Positions 48,298-62,867 of a stretch of DNA of 64,000 nucleotides are shown piece after piece; position 1 is the stretch's first letter, and each line of letters opens with the position of its first letter. Under the pieces are notes generated by a model. The model was not told the DNA's origin. It searched no databases and saw only the letters and a program-made list of their open reading frames with translations. The position numbers and the translations under genes are program-made. The stretch comes from Lineus longissimus (lineage: Eukaryota; Nemertea; Pilidiophora; Heteronemertea; Lineidae). The stretch spans positions 18,801,501 through 18,865,500 of the forward strand of contig NC_088308.1 of the NCBI RefSeq assembly GCF_910592395.1, given 5' to 3'.

Positions 48298-49919
48298 CAA
48301 AATGGGTCATTGTTACCTTTTACTAGTTTGTGATACTGACAGGAGCACTTGGGCATATTACCAAAATGGGTCATTGTTACCTTTTACTAGTTTGTGATAC
48401 TGACAGGAGCACTTGGGCATATTACCAAAATGGGTCATTGTTACCTTTTACTAGTTTGTGATACTGACAGGAGCACTTGGGCATATTACCAAAATGGGTC
48501 ATTGTTACATTTTACTAGTTTGTGATACTGACAGGAGCACTTGGGCATATTACCAAAATGGGTCATTGTTACCTTTTACTAGTTTGTGATACTGACAGGA
48601 GCACTTGGGCATATTACCAAAATGGGTCATTGTTACCTTTTACTAGTTTGTGATACTGACAGGAGCACTTGGGCATATTACAAAAATGGGTCATTGTTAC
48701 ATTTTACTAGTTTGTGATACTGACATGAGCACTTGGACATTTTACCAAAATGGGTCATTGTTACATTTTACTAGTTTGTGATACTGACAGGAGCACTTGG
48801 GCATATTACCAAAATGGGTCATTGTTACCTTTTACTAGTTTGTGATACTGACAGGAGCACTTGGGCATATTACCAAAATGGGTCATTGTTACCTTTTACT
48901 AGTTTGTGATACTGACAGGAGCACTTGGGCATATTACCAAAATGGGTCATTGTTACATTTTACTAGTTTGTGATACTGAAATGAGCACTTGGGCATATTA
49001 CCAAAATGGGTCATTGTTACCTTTTACTAGTTTGTGATACTGACAGGAGCACTTGGGCATATTACAAAAATGGGTCATTGTTACATTTTACTAGTTTGTG
49101 ATACTGACATGAGCACTTGGACATTTTACCAAAATGGGTCATTGTTACATTTTACTAGTTTGTGATACTGACAGGAGCACTTGGGCATATTACCAAAATG
49201 GGTCATTGTTACATTTTACTAGTTTGTGATACTGACATGAGCACTTGGGCATATTACCAAAATGGGTCATTGTTACCTTTTACTTTGTGATACTGACAGG
49301 AGCACTTGGGCATATTACAAAAATGGGTCATTGTTACATTTTACTAGTTTGTGATACTGACATGAGCACTTGGACATTTTACCAAAATGGGTCATTGTTA
49401 CCTTTTACTAGTTTGTGATACTGACAGGAGCACTTGGGCATATTACAAAAATGGGTCATTGTTACATTTTACTAGTTTGTGATACTGACAGGAGCACTTG
49501 GGCATATTACAAAAATGGGTCATTGTTACATTTTACTAGTTTGTGATACTGACAGGAGCACTTGGGCATATTACCAAAATGGGTCATTGTTACATTTTAC
49601 TAGTTTGTGATACTGACAGGAGCACTTGGGCATATTACAAAAATGGGTCATTGTTACATTTTACTAGTTTGTGATACTGACAGGAGCACTTGGGCATATT
49701 ACAAAAATGGGTCATTGTTACATTTTACTAGTTTGTGATACTGACAGGAGCACTTGGGCATATTACAAAAATGGGTCATTGTTACATTTTACTAGTTTGT
49801 GATACTGACAGGAGCACTTGGACATTTTACCAAAATGGGTCATTGTTACATTTTACTAGTTTGTGATACTGACAGGAGCACTTGGGCATATCACCAAAAT
49901 GGGTCATTGTTACATTTTT
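48298..49919. repeat. 64-bp satellite array, left block
   Basis: About 25 head-to-tail units of 64 bp. The unit reads ccaaaatgggtcattgttac, then cttttactagtttgtgatac, then tgacaggagcacttgggcat, then atta. Variant positions (ttacc/ttaca, gacagg/gacatg, gggcatatta/ggacatttta) recur at multiples of 64, notably 384 bp. It has no coding capacity: 64 is not divisible by three and the frames are stopped. Confidence 0.95.
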
Positions 49920-51048
49920 AGCTCACCTCTTAGCAGAGATGAGCTTATCCCATACCGTGGCGTCCGTCGTCCGTCGTCGTCGTCGTCGTCGTCGTCGTCC
50001 GTCGTCGTCCGTCGTCCGTTAGCAGGGCACGTTTCGTAACTGTTAGAGCTATTGAGTTGAAACTTGGTACACATGTACCCTTATGTAATGACACCTTGGA
50101 GAGCAAGTTTCGGTCCGATTCGTTTCATGGTTTGGCCACCAGGGGGCCAAACGTTGAAAGTGAAAATATGCAATATCTCCCTTAATAGTAGTCGGGAAAT
50201 TTTGAAAAAAATATGGTAGGTACTTCTAGCAAAGGTGCATCATATATCCTCCGGGTTTTTGATTTGACCTCCTTTTCAAGGTCACAGAGGTCAAATGGTG
50301 TAAATTGGCCGTTAGGATGTAACGATGGCACGTTTCTAAACTGCAATGACTATTGATACCAAATTTTGTACACATTTACCCCTTAGTCAGGTGATCTCAG
50401 GGACCGAAGTTTGGTCCAATATGATTCACCACTTGACCACCAGGGGGCAAAATCCAAAAACCTTAAAAATGTGATTATTCCTTAACTTCTTGCCCGATTG
50501 CCACCAATTTGATATCATGGGTACATCTAACCACCATACAGTATATGTCACACAGGTTTTTAATTTGACCTTCTTGTCAAGGTCACAGAGGTCAAATGGC
50601 GTAAATTCGCCGTCAGGCCGTAACTATGGCACGTTTCTTAACTGCAATGACTATTGATCACAAATTAAGTACACATGTACCCCTTGGTCAGGTGATCTCA
50701 GGTACCGAAGTTTGGTGCAATCTGATTTGCCGTTTGGCCTCCAGGGAGGGGGCCAAATCCTAAATTCTTCAAAATGCCATTATTCCTAGTAATGACTTGC
50801 CCGATTGGCACCAATTTTATATCATAGGTACATCTAATTCTAACAACCATTCAATGTGTCACCCGGGTCTTCTTTGATTTGACCTACTTTTCAAGGTCAC
50901 AGAGGTCGAATGTACTGTAAATTGGCCATTTTGGGGAAATTGTAATTGCTTGGACCTACATCAAACCTAACACTACATGACACAATACCATGCTCTTTAT
51001 CCATCTTTCCTCCACATGAGGTGAGCACAATGGCCCTGGCCATTTCAT
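49920..51048. mobile_element. Hairpin-ended element, copy 2, inside the satellite
   Basis: Same structure as copy 1: left hairpin (49921-49944, one arm mismatch), shorter (GTC)n tract, three modules, and right hairpin (51029-51044). The satellite reads acatttt before it and actagtttg after it, which rejoin to the normal unit acattttactagtttg. The insertion therefore caused no visible deletion and at most a 1-2 nt duplication. Confidence 0.9.
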
Positions 51049-51955
51049 ACTAGTTTGTGATACTGACATGAGCACTTGGGCATATTACCAAAATGGGTCA
51101 TTGTTACCTTTTACTAGTTTGTGATACTGACAGGAGCACTTGGGCATATTACAAAAATGGGTCATTGTTACATTTTACTAGTTTGTGATACTGACATGAG
51201 CACTTGGACATTTTACCAAAATGGGTCATTGTTACCTTTTACTAGTTTGTGATACTGACAGGAGCACTTGGGCATATTACAAAAATGGATCATTGTTACC
51301 TTTTACTAGTTTGTGATACTAACAGGAGCACTTGGGCATATCACTAAAATAGGTCATTGTTACATTTTACTGGTTTGTGATACTGACAGGAGCACTTGGG
51401 CATATTACAAAAATAGGTCATTGTTACATTTTACTAGTTTGTGATACTGACAGGAGCACTTGGACATTTTACCAAAATGGGTCATTGTTACCTTTTACTA
51501 GTTTGTGATACTGACAGGAGCACTTGGGCATATTACAAAAATGGGTCATTGTTACATTTTACTAGTTTGTGATACTGACATGAGCACTTGGACATTTTAC
51601 CAAAATGGGTCATTGTTACCTTTTACTAGTTTGTGATACTGACAGGAGCACTTGGGCATATTACAAAAATGGATCATTGTTACCTTTTACTAGTTTGTGA
51701 TACTAACAGGAGCACTTGGGCATATCACTAAAATAGGTCATTGTTACATTTTACTAGTTTGTGATACTGACAGGAGCACTTGGGCATATCACTAAAATAG
51801 GTCATTGTTACATTTTACTAGTTTGTGATACTGACAGGAGCACTTGGGCATATTACCAAAATGGGTCATTGGTACATTTTACTAGTTTGTGATACTGACA
51901 GGAGCACATGGGCACACCAAAATCGGTCATTGTTACCTATTAGTTTGTGATAATG
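51049..51955. repeat. 64-bp satellite array, right block
   Basis: About 14 more units. A six-unit block with rare variants (aatggatcattg, gatactaacagg, catatcactaaaatagg) at about 51206-51588 is repeated from about 51589, a 383-384 bp shift. The final unit decays near 51900-51955. Confidence 0.93.
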
Positions 51956-54900
51956 TCACTTATACAATTGTTGCAGAACATAAGGCAACAGAGTATGAAT
52001 GATGGCAATGGGCATGATAGAGGCAATGTGATTGTTGATGATGATGCATTACACACATTACCGATGGGCACTGCTGGTATATCACAAATAAGTTTGCATC
52101 GTCTCTCGTGTGTAAATGCAAAACTCGTTGACTATTTCATCCAGCAGTATTTAGGAATGTGCAACTAACTAGGCATGATGTGACATGTGTACTTTCATGG
52201 AAGTCATGCGCCTTTGGCATGAACTCTACTGTAACCTAGACATGTAAAAAGATCTCATCTTATCTTCTCTCGACTCTCAACCTGACATTTCCATCTTGTT
52301 TCTCTGCACTGCGAGGCCACCGAAGGGACTGACAGAATTGCAAGAATTTCCTGTTTATTTCTCAGAAATTTTTTTTTTCCTCAAAGGCTTTTAAAAGGGG
52401 ACTATAGTACAGGTAAGACCTATGGGTTAATTTTTTTAGGAGTAATAGACTGAATATGAATTGACAAATCCTCCTACAGTCACATGGACAAAAAGATATG
52501 GTTGACCTGAAGCTGTTCCACTATACACTACTGTCACCTTTTGTCAGTCTGCACAATCGACTACATCGCCCCAGACTACTTTTGTCTGGTGTGAATGCCC
52601 TAATATGATTTTAGTGTTGATACATGTCTCATCACCTGATACAGTCACTGTGCACTACCTCATGTCATAGTACATCTTCATCGTTGCTGATTTTTAAAAT
52701 GATTGATTTATTCAGAACTGTACCATTTGTAAATATTTGTATGTTCATGTTATGGTATTGGAGTTGTCAATTTACAGGCCATGATAAATCATACCGATAG
52801 TTTTAACACCTGGATGGACTTTTTTGAATAATACTGGGTGTTGAAAAATTGTCTCCTCCTTTTTAAAGTCAGACAACAATTTTAAATGCATGTTTTTATC
52901 AAAAATGGATGCGAGGAATTTGAAATAGTAGTATAATTAGGATTCATGTTGATTGCTATTGATTGACAATGGCAGGTCATTTGAATGGCTCATTGTGGAT
53001 TAATGGCTGGATATTTCATGATCGGGATGTCACTTTATACTTTTGATAGCAGGTATCCGAAAGAAAATGCTTTTACATGCTTTAAGACTTAGAGGTACCA
53101 ATCTTATTTTTTTAACATGTTGTTCAGGTACATCTGGTCTTTCATTATAGTGAAATAATTGTAGTGTCTGAAAAGGAAAAATTTCAGTATAGTATTACTG
53201 TTTTGTCTGAATGATCTAGGCACTCTCTCTGCATTTGTTTTTTATAATATAGTTGTATATTGATTTAGCACAAAACTTTGGCAGGAGAATGAGACACCGC
53301 CATTTCGAGCTCAATTCTCATCCCTTTCGGAGAGAGAAGGGCATAGTCGGTTTTGCAAGTCATATGCCTGATCATTGGCCCCTCAGAAAAGATTTCCTTT
53401 AAATTCTAAAAGTTCAACCCAGCTTATCAAGCTATTTATTCGCAGTCTCCTCTATACATGAGCTTAAATAATCAACTTTTGTCCTTGTCTGCATTTCGAG
53501 ACACGCCTTCGTTAATTGTTGGAATTCCTTTTCCACTATCAGATACGTCATCAATTGTGTGATATTTCATTGTAATAATGAGATGACTTTTCTTTCTTGT
53601 CCTAGTGTTCTTCTATTTCAGTGTCTTTTCTTGTCTTTAGTGTTTTTATCGTCAAATTAGGGCCTGCCTTCTCGGTCCTGTATACAACTCCAGTCTTTTG
53701 CTGATTTAATTAGTTGACAGGCGACTTAGCCTGATCCAATATCGTTATCTATCCGTCACAAAATACATGTCATTTCCAAAGCAGAGGCTCACTTCGTGCA
53801 TTAATTGCCCGCCACTCAAACCTTAAGAGTTTCAATGGATTTCAGTTCAGTTCAATCGCCTTTATTGCACTTCCCTTTCAGGTGTGATTCAACATCCTGT
53901 GCAGGATAATAGAATCGTGATAGAGACTGATGCTACCGGCCACCCCTGCTATCCATGTGGTACAGCCCATCAATGGACATGTGCTAGACCAAACCTTTTG
54001 GTGTCGAATAAATACAAGTATAGTGAAACCGCTTGAGATTTGGTACGATTTAGGATTACTGTTGGATTTATTTTGCCGAATTTGGTAAGTCACGTTATTT
54101 TTTGCGGTAGTTTTCCTGTATTCGCTAAGCTTGCATGATTTCTCACTTCGCTTTGTGGCTACATTATAAACAGCACACGACAGGAGTAATGACCTTCACC
54201 TTCAGATGATCTGATAGAAGGAGCTAAATTTGAATTAGAAGCTCCAGCGTGTCTGTATATAGGGAGGTCCAGAAGTGTGGCCCAGACTGCTTCAAAGCAT
54301 GTATTTTGGAGAAATTGGGAAATAATTGGCTAACTGGTATATGTTGTTGGGCCAATAAGGTCTTGTTGTATTTGTTTTCAAGACTTTCGCCAATATTGCA
54401 ATATGTTCGATAATCTAAGTGTTTGTAAATAGTTAAAGTATGTAGGGTCTTACGTTTCAAGTCTAGTTTTTAAGAATCACATTACACTTTGCATGTGATA
54501 CTGTACATAAATCGACAAATAAATCGTAGAATCAACAGAAATGCAGATTGTCTGGGCACTGAATAGTTTTACAGAACTATTGCACAAACTTTGCCAATAC
54601 ACAAGTGTTGGGACTAGGTCTACTGGCCTGCTTAGGCAAGACTTGCTGTATTCATTGGTTAACGTTACCGAATGTCAGGTCTTGCTCGTAACGCTTGTTC
54701 CTGAGGATGAAGCCTGGATATAGGCATTTTACTCTACTTTCACTAATGTAAGACTGCTTTATTGATGACTACAATATCGACACATAGACCGAACAGAAAC
54801 ATGACGTCATGGCCATCGAACAACTTAATGACGCCAACCTATTATTATTAATCCAATTTGGATACTGAGAATTGCCAGCCAATAACTTGGATTGTAATTA

Positions 54901-57900
54901 ATCCAACACCTGAGAAAACCGCATAGTCTCCCCTCCATACCCTACACCGACAGTTCCCGCTCTAGTGGAAATGGCCTTAGTCAACTGATGCTCTAGGAAG
55001 AAGGGTAAAAATGAAAATATCTCTCTCAACAAATTTCATAACTTTACATGTACATGTAGCCTTGAAGATAGAATTGTACCTGAACCTTTATCTAAGAGAG
55101 AGTGTCCCAGATTATTCAGACATAAGTTGTAAGTCCAGGAATTATCTGGGCATGTCTGAATGATCGGAGATTTATTGGGCCATTATAAACCAGTTGGTCA
55201 GGTCTACATACTTCGATATTGTGTGTCGTTTGTGATCTCGGGCAAGCTATTGATGTGTAGTGAATCATGTAATCGGTGTACAGTCGATTATGTTTTAATA
55301 TGTTTTTATTACAGCCTGTTTGTGATAGAATTGTGACATACAATGCATATAGGTCTTTTAGATGACACATTATTAGTTTAGGTTGTCATTTTATAGTTTT
55401 ATGTGAAAACAGCACCAGATGGTTACATGATAGTTGTTTAATACAGTCATTGTTGCCTTAAAGGAAGAGTGTCCCAACATATTGCAGGGCCAGCACTTAT
55501 AATCAGTTACAGAGTACCCATGTACATGTAAAGGGTGCTGAAGATAGGCACTCTGAAATGTGTACAAATATTTTGTAGAATGTTTGTGTACATTTTCTGA
55601 CACATCCCAGAACCACCTTTTTTTCAGGAACTCAGTAAACTCCCTTATACCTAGAATCATCTTAAGCCACCCCTCCTTTAACACAAGGAGGAGAAGCACA
55701 GATGTATGGTAACAGATTAGAAAAAGGACTGCAAATTCATGTTGCCTGTCACTAAATGCGAAGTTCGAGCTTTTCAGACCTGAAGCAATATAATGGCTGC
55801 CAAGTGTCACAATGTTACTTCTATGAAATATTATATCCATTAGCAAGAATTGATAGAGGCTGGGAATGCATCATCTTATCTAGTATCCGAGGTACCTGGT
55901 TCCAACACTAGGGGGCTTATACAAGATAAACTACCTCCTATGCTCCTATTGGCTGTATGTTCTTTATATTTAAGTTACATCCAGTATCAATTTGTTTGTG
56001 TTTAGTTTAGTACGATTTTGGAAGCTCTTCGGAAAAAAGATTGTTTTTTATTTCTGAAGTTTGACCGAAGTATTAAACTGAGTTTCTGTGATCACCTAAA
56101 CAAGTTACATCAACTCTGTAATTTGGCCATCTCCTGCATTGCCAAACAACACCTTCAAACTGACTCCTCAGTCCTACCTTGACCCAACTCACAGATACCA
56201 CGGTAGATAGTTCTGGTCAATTTTCATATAAAGACAATCTTTTGTCAATGGTGGTATATATAGAAAGGGTTGCCTAAAATAGAGATGATTTTTGGAGCTC
56301 CGGTATTCTGATTGTCACCCTTGCATCCTCACACTTTGAGAGACAGGATAAGCTGTGAACAACTTTGTGCGATTGAGTAAGCGCAGAACTTGCAGATGGT
56401 ATAATAACTGATTGTATCTTCTTTTTCTTCTTCTGTATTGGGAATTTTTGAGATGCACGCTGGACAGTCGCAGTGCGTTTTCGATGCCAATTGTATCAGA
56501 CAATCTGTCTTTGGTCTGTAAACCTGCTGCCTTCAACGTTTTTATGCAGACCCCAACTTAAAACAGCTGGCTCAATCCCAGCCTTGTATGATATGATGCA
56601 GTCCTCATAAATATTGAAAAATTGTTGGAATAATCTACAGATTTCACTCAATTAGCATGCCTGAGGTCAGACTCAAATAATCAGAAGGGAATCAAATCTG
56701 CAAGACCAGTACAACTAGAAACAAGCAATTTTAGGTGTGTCTGTTACCCATCTTATCCGTGTTTGTAGACCTTATTCAAGGAATTTTTCATTCTGGGAGC
56801 CTTGTGTGTCAAGATGGTATTTCCATCGATGAAATGAGTCATGCTTGCCCCGGCAATATTTTTAGCTAGTTGTTGGTGACTGCAGGTGCTCTGTTCTAAA
56901 TGACATCTCCTAATTAGTCATGATAGCTTTTGTCAGCTCATGTATTGTAACCTTTGGTGCAGGTTGGGTGGTTTAGCTGTGGGAGGTGTGACAGTGATGG
57001 GTGACCCAGTTTTATGCAATAGTGACTGGCTCAAGATAGGAACTGGGGGTTTCATTAGGAGTTGTGCTAGTTTTGACGGTGTTTCACTTGGTTGCCACTT
57101 ATTGCTGGAAGTGCATGTAGTCATTGCTAAGGATTTACCTTTGCTGGTGAATTCTTCGCAAACAGGATCTGTATGTGATGGAGAATTGCACTAAAGGTAT
57201 GCAACTCAATTATTACGAATAAAGTGCACGAACTAGATGTTTTCGCTCATCTTGAATATTTTCGTTCAAATTGCACGGCCATTTTTGCTGAGCATTTTAT
57301 TTTTAGCTCGATTCCCTTGAGAATGAACGGACGCTGCAGTATGCCTCACAAGGCGCAACTGGAAGAATGAATGGAGAGTTTGAATGAGTGAAGCCACAAA
57401 TAGTTCAGGTGTTTAAAGAAACATCACACAGTCAGCTTTTTTTACATATCTGGGCTGTCTGTACCTGAGATATGGTACTGTTTGGCATTTTCCTGCTGGT
57501 ATTGGCAATTCTTACAGTTTCTTATGTTGTGATACAGTGGTTATTACATTCTTATAGAATGGAATAACATCCAAAGGTTACAAATTATCTACCAGGTAAT
57601 CATTTTATTGTTGACAACCAATAAATTGGTGGCCAGATAAGCCCCTTCCCATGATTCTGACATGTCTGAGGCTCAACATCCATTTACCCCTCACTGTTTC
57701 TATACCAAATTGAAAATGACCATTTTCAAAATGTCAAACCAAAATGTTGTTACTAATCATGTTACCTGACAATTTACTATGAGGATAAAACAAAACAAGC
57801 TCTCATATGATGAAAACCTTTGTAATAGAATATGGTTGAGTTGTCCCGCTATTGTCAATTTCAATGTGGAACTATTTGATATCGCTGTATGTAATGCATA

Positions 57901-60900
57901 TTGTTTTCTGAAAATGTATGGTTAGTTCATGTGAACTTACGGTGGAAAACACAGCCATCTGCTTGACTAGGATTTAACTGATGAACCGGCAGAGAGGGCT
58001 AGCTGCCAGGAGGCTGTATGTAATTCTACTGTTAAAATTATCAAATTGTGCTTCATGTTTGAAATAAAAATGATTTGTTTGGTCTCAACCATGTGGGAGT
58101 TTACTGGGCAGATATTTGTGTGATAAACAATATAAAAGATAGACATTGACATATCATCGAATGGTATAAATGATATTTGTATTTTTTCAATAGTGCTTAT
58201 TTCAGTTGGGTTGTCATCAGTTCACACTGCTTTGCGCTCATTTGAACCTGATCAGTAGAGCAACCATGTGGTGAGATTTGATGGCAATGGCCATATCTGT
58301 GAAGCCACTTTCTATATCCAACAGAGCCATTTCAGTTCATGAAGTCACTCATGACCATGTGTGGTATGGTCTGTTGGTTTGACCGATCTTTATGCACCTT
58401 GTTTACCCTTCCTATATAAACATGGAATAATATTGGCAACTCCAACCAATCGTGTATGGCCCAAACATGGAACTATGCTTGGTCAGTGGTGAAAGGGGAT
58501 GAGTGGTGGGGGTGCTTGGGTCATTGTTGGTGTATTGGGAGGGTACACTGAGGGTCCAATATTGTCTGCCATCTTGTTTTGAGTAATCATGGTTAGGCTA
58601 GGCAGTCCACTTCTCAGTCTCGTTCACTTGAATTCTTAAGCGCCCCACAAAAGAGCAATTTAAAACCTCCTTCATCCGCAGTAATAGACTGGTGTCGGAT
58701 AAGGGAGGTTCTAGTGTACAACATAAGGTTGACCAAAAAGCCTCCTTGCTACAGCTAGTTTGCTGTCAATTTGCCCATCCAATCTAATATCTGACATGTT
58801 CGCATCACTTCCCACTCTAACCATACAGTCCCAAAGCCCGTTCAAGAACTCAGTTGACAAAAGCCTTCATTAGGTATTTCCGCACACTTTGACACAACAG
58901 TTCTGTCATGTCCCCTCACAAAGCGTGATTGTGCATGGAAAGTTTCTACGTGATGAATGTGTTCGGACTATTGTGGGTGGCATATTTCATGTTTGCTTAG
59001 AACGATATCCCCTAAATATTTCTCCAACTTGTGTATGCTGGATTATACTGTACTTCACGTATGAAATTGTGCACAAAGTTTGCGGCACAAAATGGCAATA
59101 GGTTTCAAATGAAGTTGGTAATTTTATCTGTGTATTCCATATACATGTATGCATCTATGGATGATTGCAAAGGAAATAACTGAAAACTTGAGGCGAATGG
59201 TTGAAGTTTTTATGATAGGTTCACCTATCATTACTTTGGGAAGCAAAATCATAAGTTCTTTCAAGTCAGATCTGACATTCGTCTGATATCAAACTCAGAC
59301 ACTTTACCAAAATGATGTTGTACTGGTTGGACATCCTTTAATTGGCATTGTTTTTTCGTCTTTCCTTAGTAAATTAGCATGAAAAGGCTTGACCAAACAC
59401 AGGACTTTAGAGACTTCAGTGTTTCTGGAATACCTTCTTTAGCAGACAGGGCTATGACTCAAACTGTCTAGTCCTTCATCTTCCTTTTGTCCTGAAGGAA
59501 TCAGTGAAAATTACAGACTTGCAGGAAACAGGACAGTCATAATAAATAACAAGGACTTGCAGAAAGCAGGACGTCTGGCAGGATTAAACATGTAACAGAT
59601 AATTATTGCATGAAAAATTGGAAAGAAAGTGTCTCGAAATTTCAACTTGGGTATTGTGCACACTTTTTGATTGCTTCACTTGGTCTCGGGATTAAATACG
59701 ATTACATGAAACTGTTTTTAGGCAATTATTGAAATAGTTCAAGACAAAATCAAGCCAAGACTCATTCAAATAAGGGATTATAAAGCAGATACATGCAAAT
59801 ATTTCAGGTAAAAAGTACTTGGCGAGAAATTACATATTATTATGGTATTTTAATCCATTTAGTTTGTATGTATACATTTTAAAATGCTAACATGTTACGG
59901 TGCCTTATTTTCAAATGCCTTAGGGCTTTTAAACCCTTTTTATTGTCTATGAAGATCAGAACTGCAGAAATACCGAAATATTTTGTTGATCACATCTTGA
60001 TCGGCAAACAAAATACTGATGTTGTGAACTTAGCACCTACTCTTTATGTCTTGAAGAAATTCCTGGTCAAAAGTTCACTAGATTTAAGGGATCATACCGT
60101 TTTGTTAGAGGGGTGGAGTTGTCTTTCAAAACAGGAAGAATGATGATGGAGAAACAATTGAAAACTAACAGGCCAGCTGGGAAGGTTAGAACCCCTTTGT
60201 CTCTTCGTATTAAAATACAGCGAAACTGATCTTCTATTTGAGGTCAGCATCTTCTGTAGTCTGTCGAATACGTCATCAGAATCTTCTGTCCTCCGTTGTC
60301 AAATGTAATGTTCCCGCTTCAGATTCAGAAAAGCGCGGATTCGCTGTCCGCGTTTTGTTGTTTGCATATGGGGTGACCCCGCATTCCTATACACTCTAAC
60401 GCTGGTGGCATCAACGTTGGTCACACGCACAAAGATGAGAGTGAAGTCTTGAACCACTGCTACACAAAGGGACAGGTGATCAGGGGAATTTTGGCCATTC
60501 TTTGGTTCCATTCATGTGCATTTGGCGCCTGTTAACATGATGAGACAGAATATGACAGGCTGTCTTGCAGATTTTTGAACGTTGATTTGTTGCTTTTTTC
60601 GGTGAGATGCACTGATTTGGTATCGGTGTAAGAACACCTCGAGGGGTTTATAATCATCATTTAGTTTTTATTGCGGATGAAATCAGATGCCCTGGTTGTT
60701 GTCAATGGGAAATTGTATGAGAGGGGAAGGAGGGTGAGTGACACTTGGCTTTTATTGGATAAATGGCCTGTTGCAGCGCATTTCTGATTGTCTGGAATGG
60801 TATTGACCAAGAAGTTCTTTGTGCATATAATGCTATGTCTAGTATTGGCTTGTGGTGCTCAAATCAAGAAGATGGTAGGTATAAGGCACTCATGTTGATG

Positions 60901-62687
60901 CCATTACCAAAAAATGGTTGGCCTGCAATAAGTGTTGAAACTTGAGTGTGGGGGCTCGAAATGGTTTTTCTCAACATCACCTTTCAGGTCAGTTGAAAGT
61001 ACAGAGTGGCAGCGGCTACCCACGGCTTTCCCATCACAAATTGCTCTTCCACAGCGCCACCACGCTTCCAAGAAATAACTTGTCCGCATTCAAATATTTC
61101 CCCTCGTATCTAGCCATATTGTAAAATATTGCTGACGAGGCCCCCCCCGTCACAGTCACATGCCCACGTTTCCTCCCTAAACAAAGTTGATTCAGCGTTT
61201 CGGCAGTGGTCCAACTGGTTCAGCAATGACAAAGAGTGACTAGCGTCATCCCGGGCCAACTCCAAGAATGAAAGTCCAGAATAGAAAGAAATGAGTCCAG
61301 CTGAGTACATCAAGAGTTCAATCTAGGTTTATCTATTATCGTTATGCTTTATAATGTATAGTTAAGTTATCACATGAATCTTGAGAGTCTTTTGGATATG
61401 AAATGATATGAACGAATAATAGTATGAATGAATGAAATGACAGGCTTAACTGAGCAATTTGTCGGTGTTTAAGTGGTTTTGGTTGTGAGTTTGTCGTGGC
61501 AGAATGTCGATCATTTATGTCACGTCTTGCTGGAGGTGACAGGTGAGTTTAAACTTTTATTGATTTGAATTTTATTAAGTCGGGTGTTTTGTAAACATTG
61601 ATTTTTATCATGATGTATCTTTTAACTTGATTTTCATGAGGTCACAGAAGAAAAAGAAGACGAAACATTTGTGAATAAATCACAGTACGCAGTTGTTGTT
61701 GCCCCTGTGTACCTGTGACTACCTGAGGGAGTTTTTTGTTTGGTCAAAGAGCACGGTTGTTCATTTCTTTGTATATTCCAGGGGCTATAGTGATAATATT
61801 AATATCACTGCGGTTTCTCATAAAAACATCACCTTGGTCTTTGCCCAGCTTTGTATGGAGCGGGCAAACCCTTTCTAGGTACTGAGACCTATAAAAATTC
61901 GTCTGGATATTTATTATGCAATCATTATCATGTAACATGATTTGGTTTAAAAAAAAGTATATCACTGCAGTTTGTGGTGCATGAATATATATCACTCATC
62001 GCTGGCATTGCTTTCAATTTAGGCTTATAGATCCCCTATCAATCAAGTCAAATTAATATGGCATATTGCATTCGCTTGAGTGAATGTACAGCCTTGCTGC
62101 GAGCATTCACGGTCTGGCCCGGCCCATCAGTCATATAGGTTAAATTGTTTTCATATCAACATTTATGAATATTAGGTTTATAATCAGGAGGCGCCAACTC
62201 TCTTTGTACTTATTTGCGTGATCAATACTGTATATATGATATAGAATAGGTGGCCGCTATCATTGGTAATGTACATCCCGTCACCATGTGCAGCCAACCG
62301 TGGAATATGTCTCCGATAGCGCGTGACAAAATATCTGTTATCACTGCCAACAGATCTCTGGAACGAGGGGATGGAAATGGAAATAATCGGGGCACTGTGT
62401 GGGCAAGAAATAACTTGTTTGATTAGTAATCAGTGATCTTCGATATTAGTTGCTTAAAATGTATTGAATGGGGCATACTCTAGGAGAGAACTCGAAAACA
62501 TGAACTCGAAAACATAGGTCATACTAGAACAAGACGTCATGACCATTGGGCAGCATGGTGACGCCAAACGCATCTAATGAAATTGAACATGTTATTCTAC
62601 ATGGTTTTATCATTTAGAACTGGGCTTCGATAGAGTATCTACAGATAGAGTATCTACATAAACGTACTGATGCACAAAAATGACATA
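51956..62687. other. Long stretch with no recognisable gene
   Basis: No exon or RNA gene is supported. Minor signals: a CTCF-like acactagggggc at 55905-55916; a decayed MITE end aagggaggttctagtg near 58700; and related segments at 54788-54840 and 62519-62574 sharing gacgtcatg and gacgcca. Frames at 55391-55846 (minus, 151 codons) and 60299-60511 (minus) lack motifs. Confidence 0.4.
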
Positions 62688-62865
62688 CAGTAGAACCTCC
62701 CTTAACGAACACATCTCTATTAAGGACAACCTCTCTATTAAGGACACTAGTTCTGGTCCCAAATTGGTTGTTTCCATTCAATTTGACCTCTCTAATGAGG
62801 ACACGCCCCTATATAGGACATCATTTGTCAGTCCCGAGGGTGCCCTTAATAGAGAGGTTCTACTG
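62688..62865 (+). mobile_element. 178-bp MITE, intact copy, TA-flanked
   Basis: Same family and orientation as 41871-42048. It begins cagtagaacctccc, ends gaggttctactg, has TA on both sides and carries the tttggttcca-free core tggtcccaaattgg. Same length as its relative by position, which argues for a defined element. Confidence 0.85.
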
Positions 62866-62867
62866 TA

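Noticed and set aside
48298-51955. CRISPR-like regularly spaced repeat
   Set aside because: The units are contiguous with no unique spacers, in a eukaryotic genome; it is a satellite.
54788-54840. Weakly similar segments at 54788-54840 and 62519-62574
   Set aside because: Share only short blocks (gacgtcatg, gacgcca); not enough to define a repeat family.
55391-55846. 151-aa minus-strand frame
   Set aside because: Long but low in protein-like features, no domain and no flanking splice sites; consistent with chance.
60299-60511. 70-aa minus-strand frame that looked mildly transposase-like
   Set aside because: No catalytic motif could be identified and it is short; kept only as a remark.
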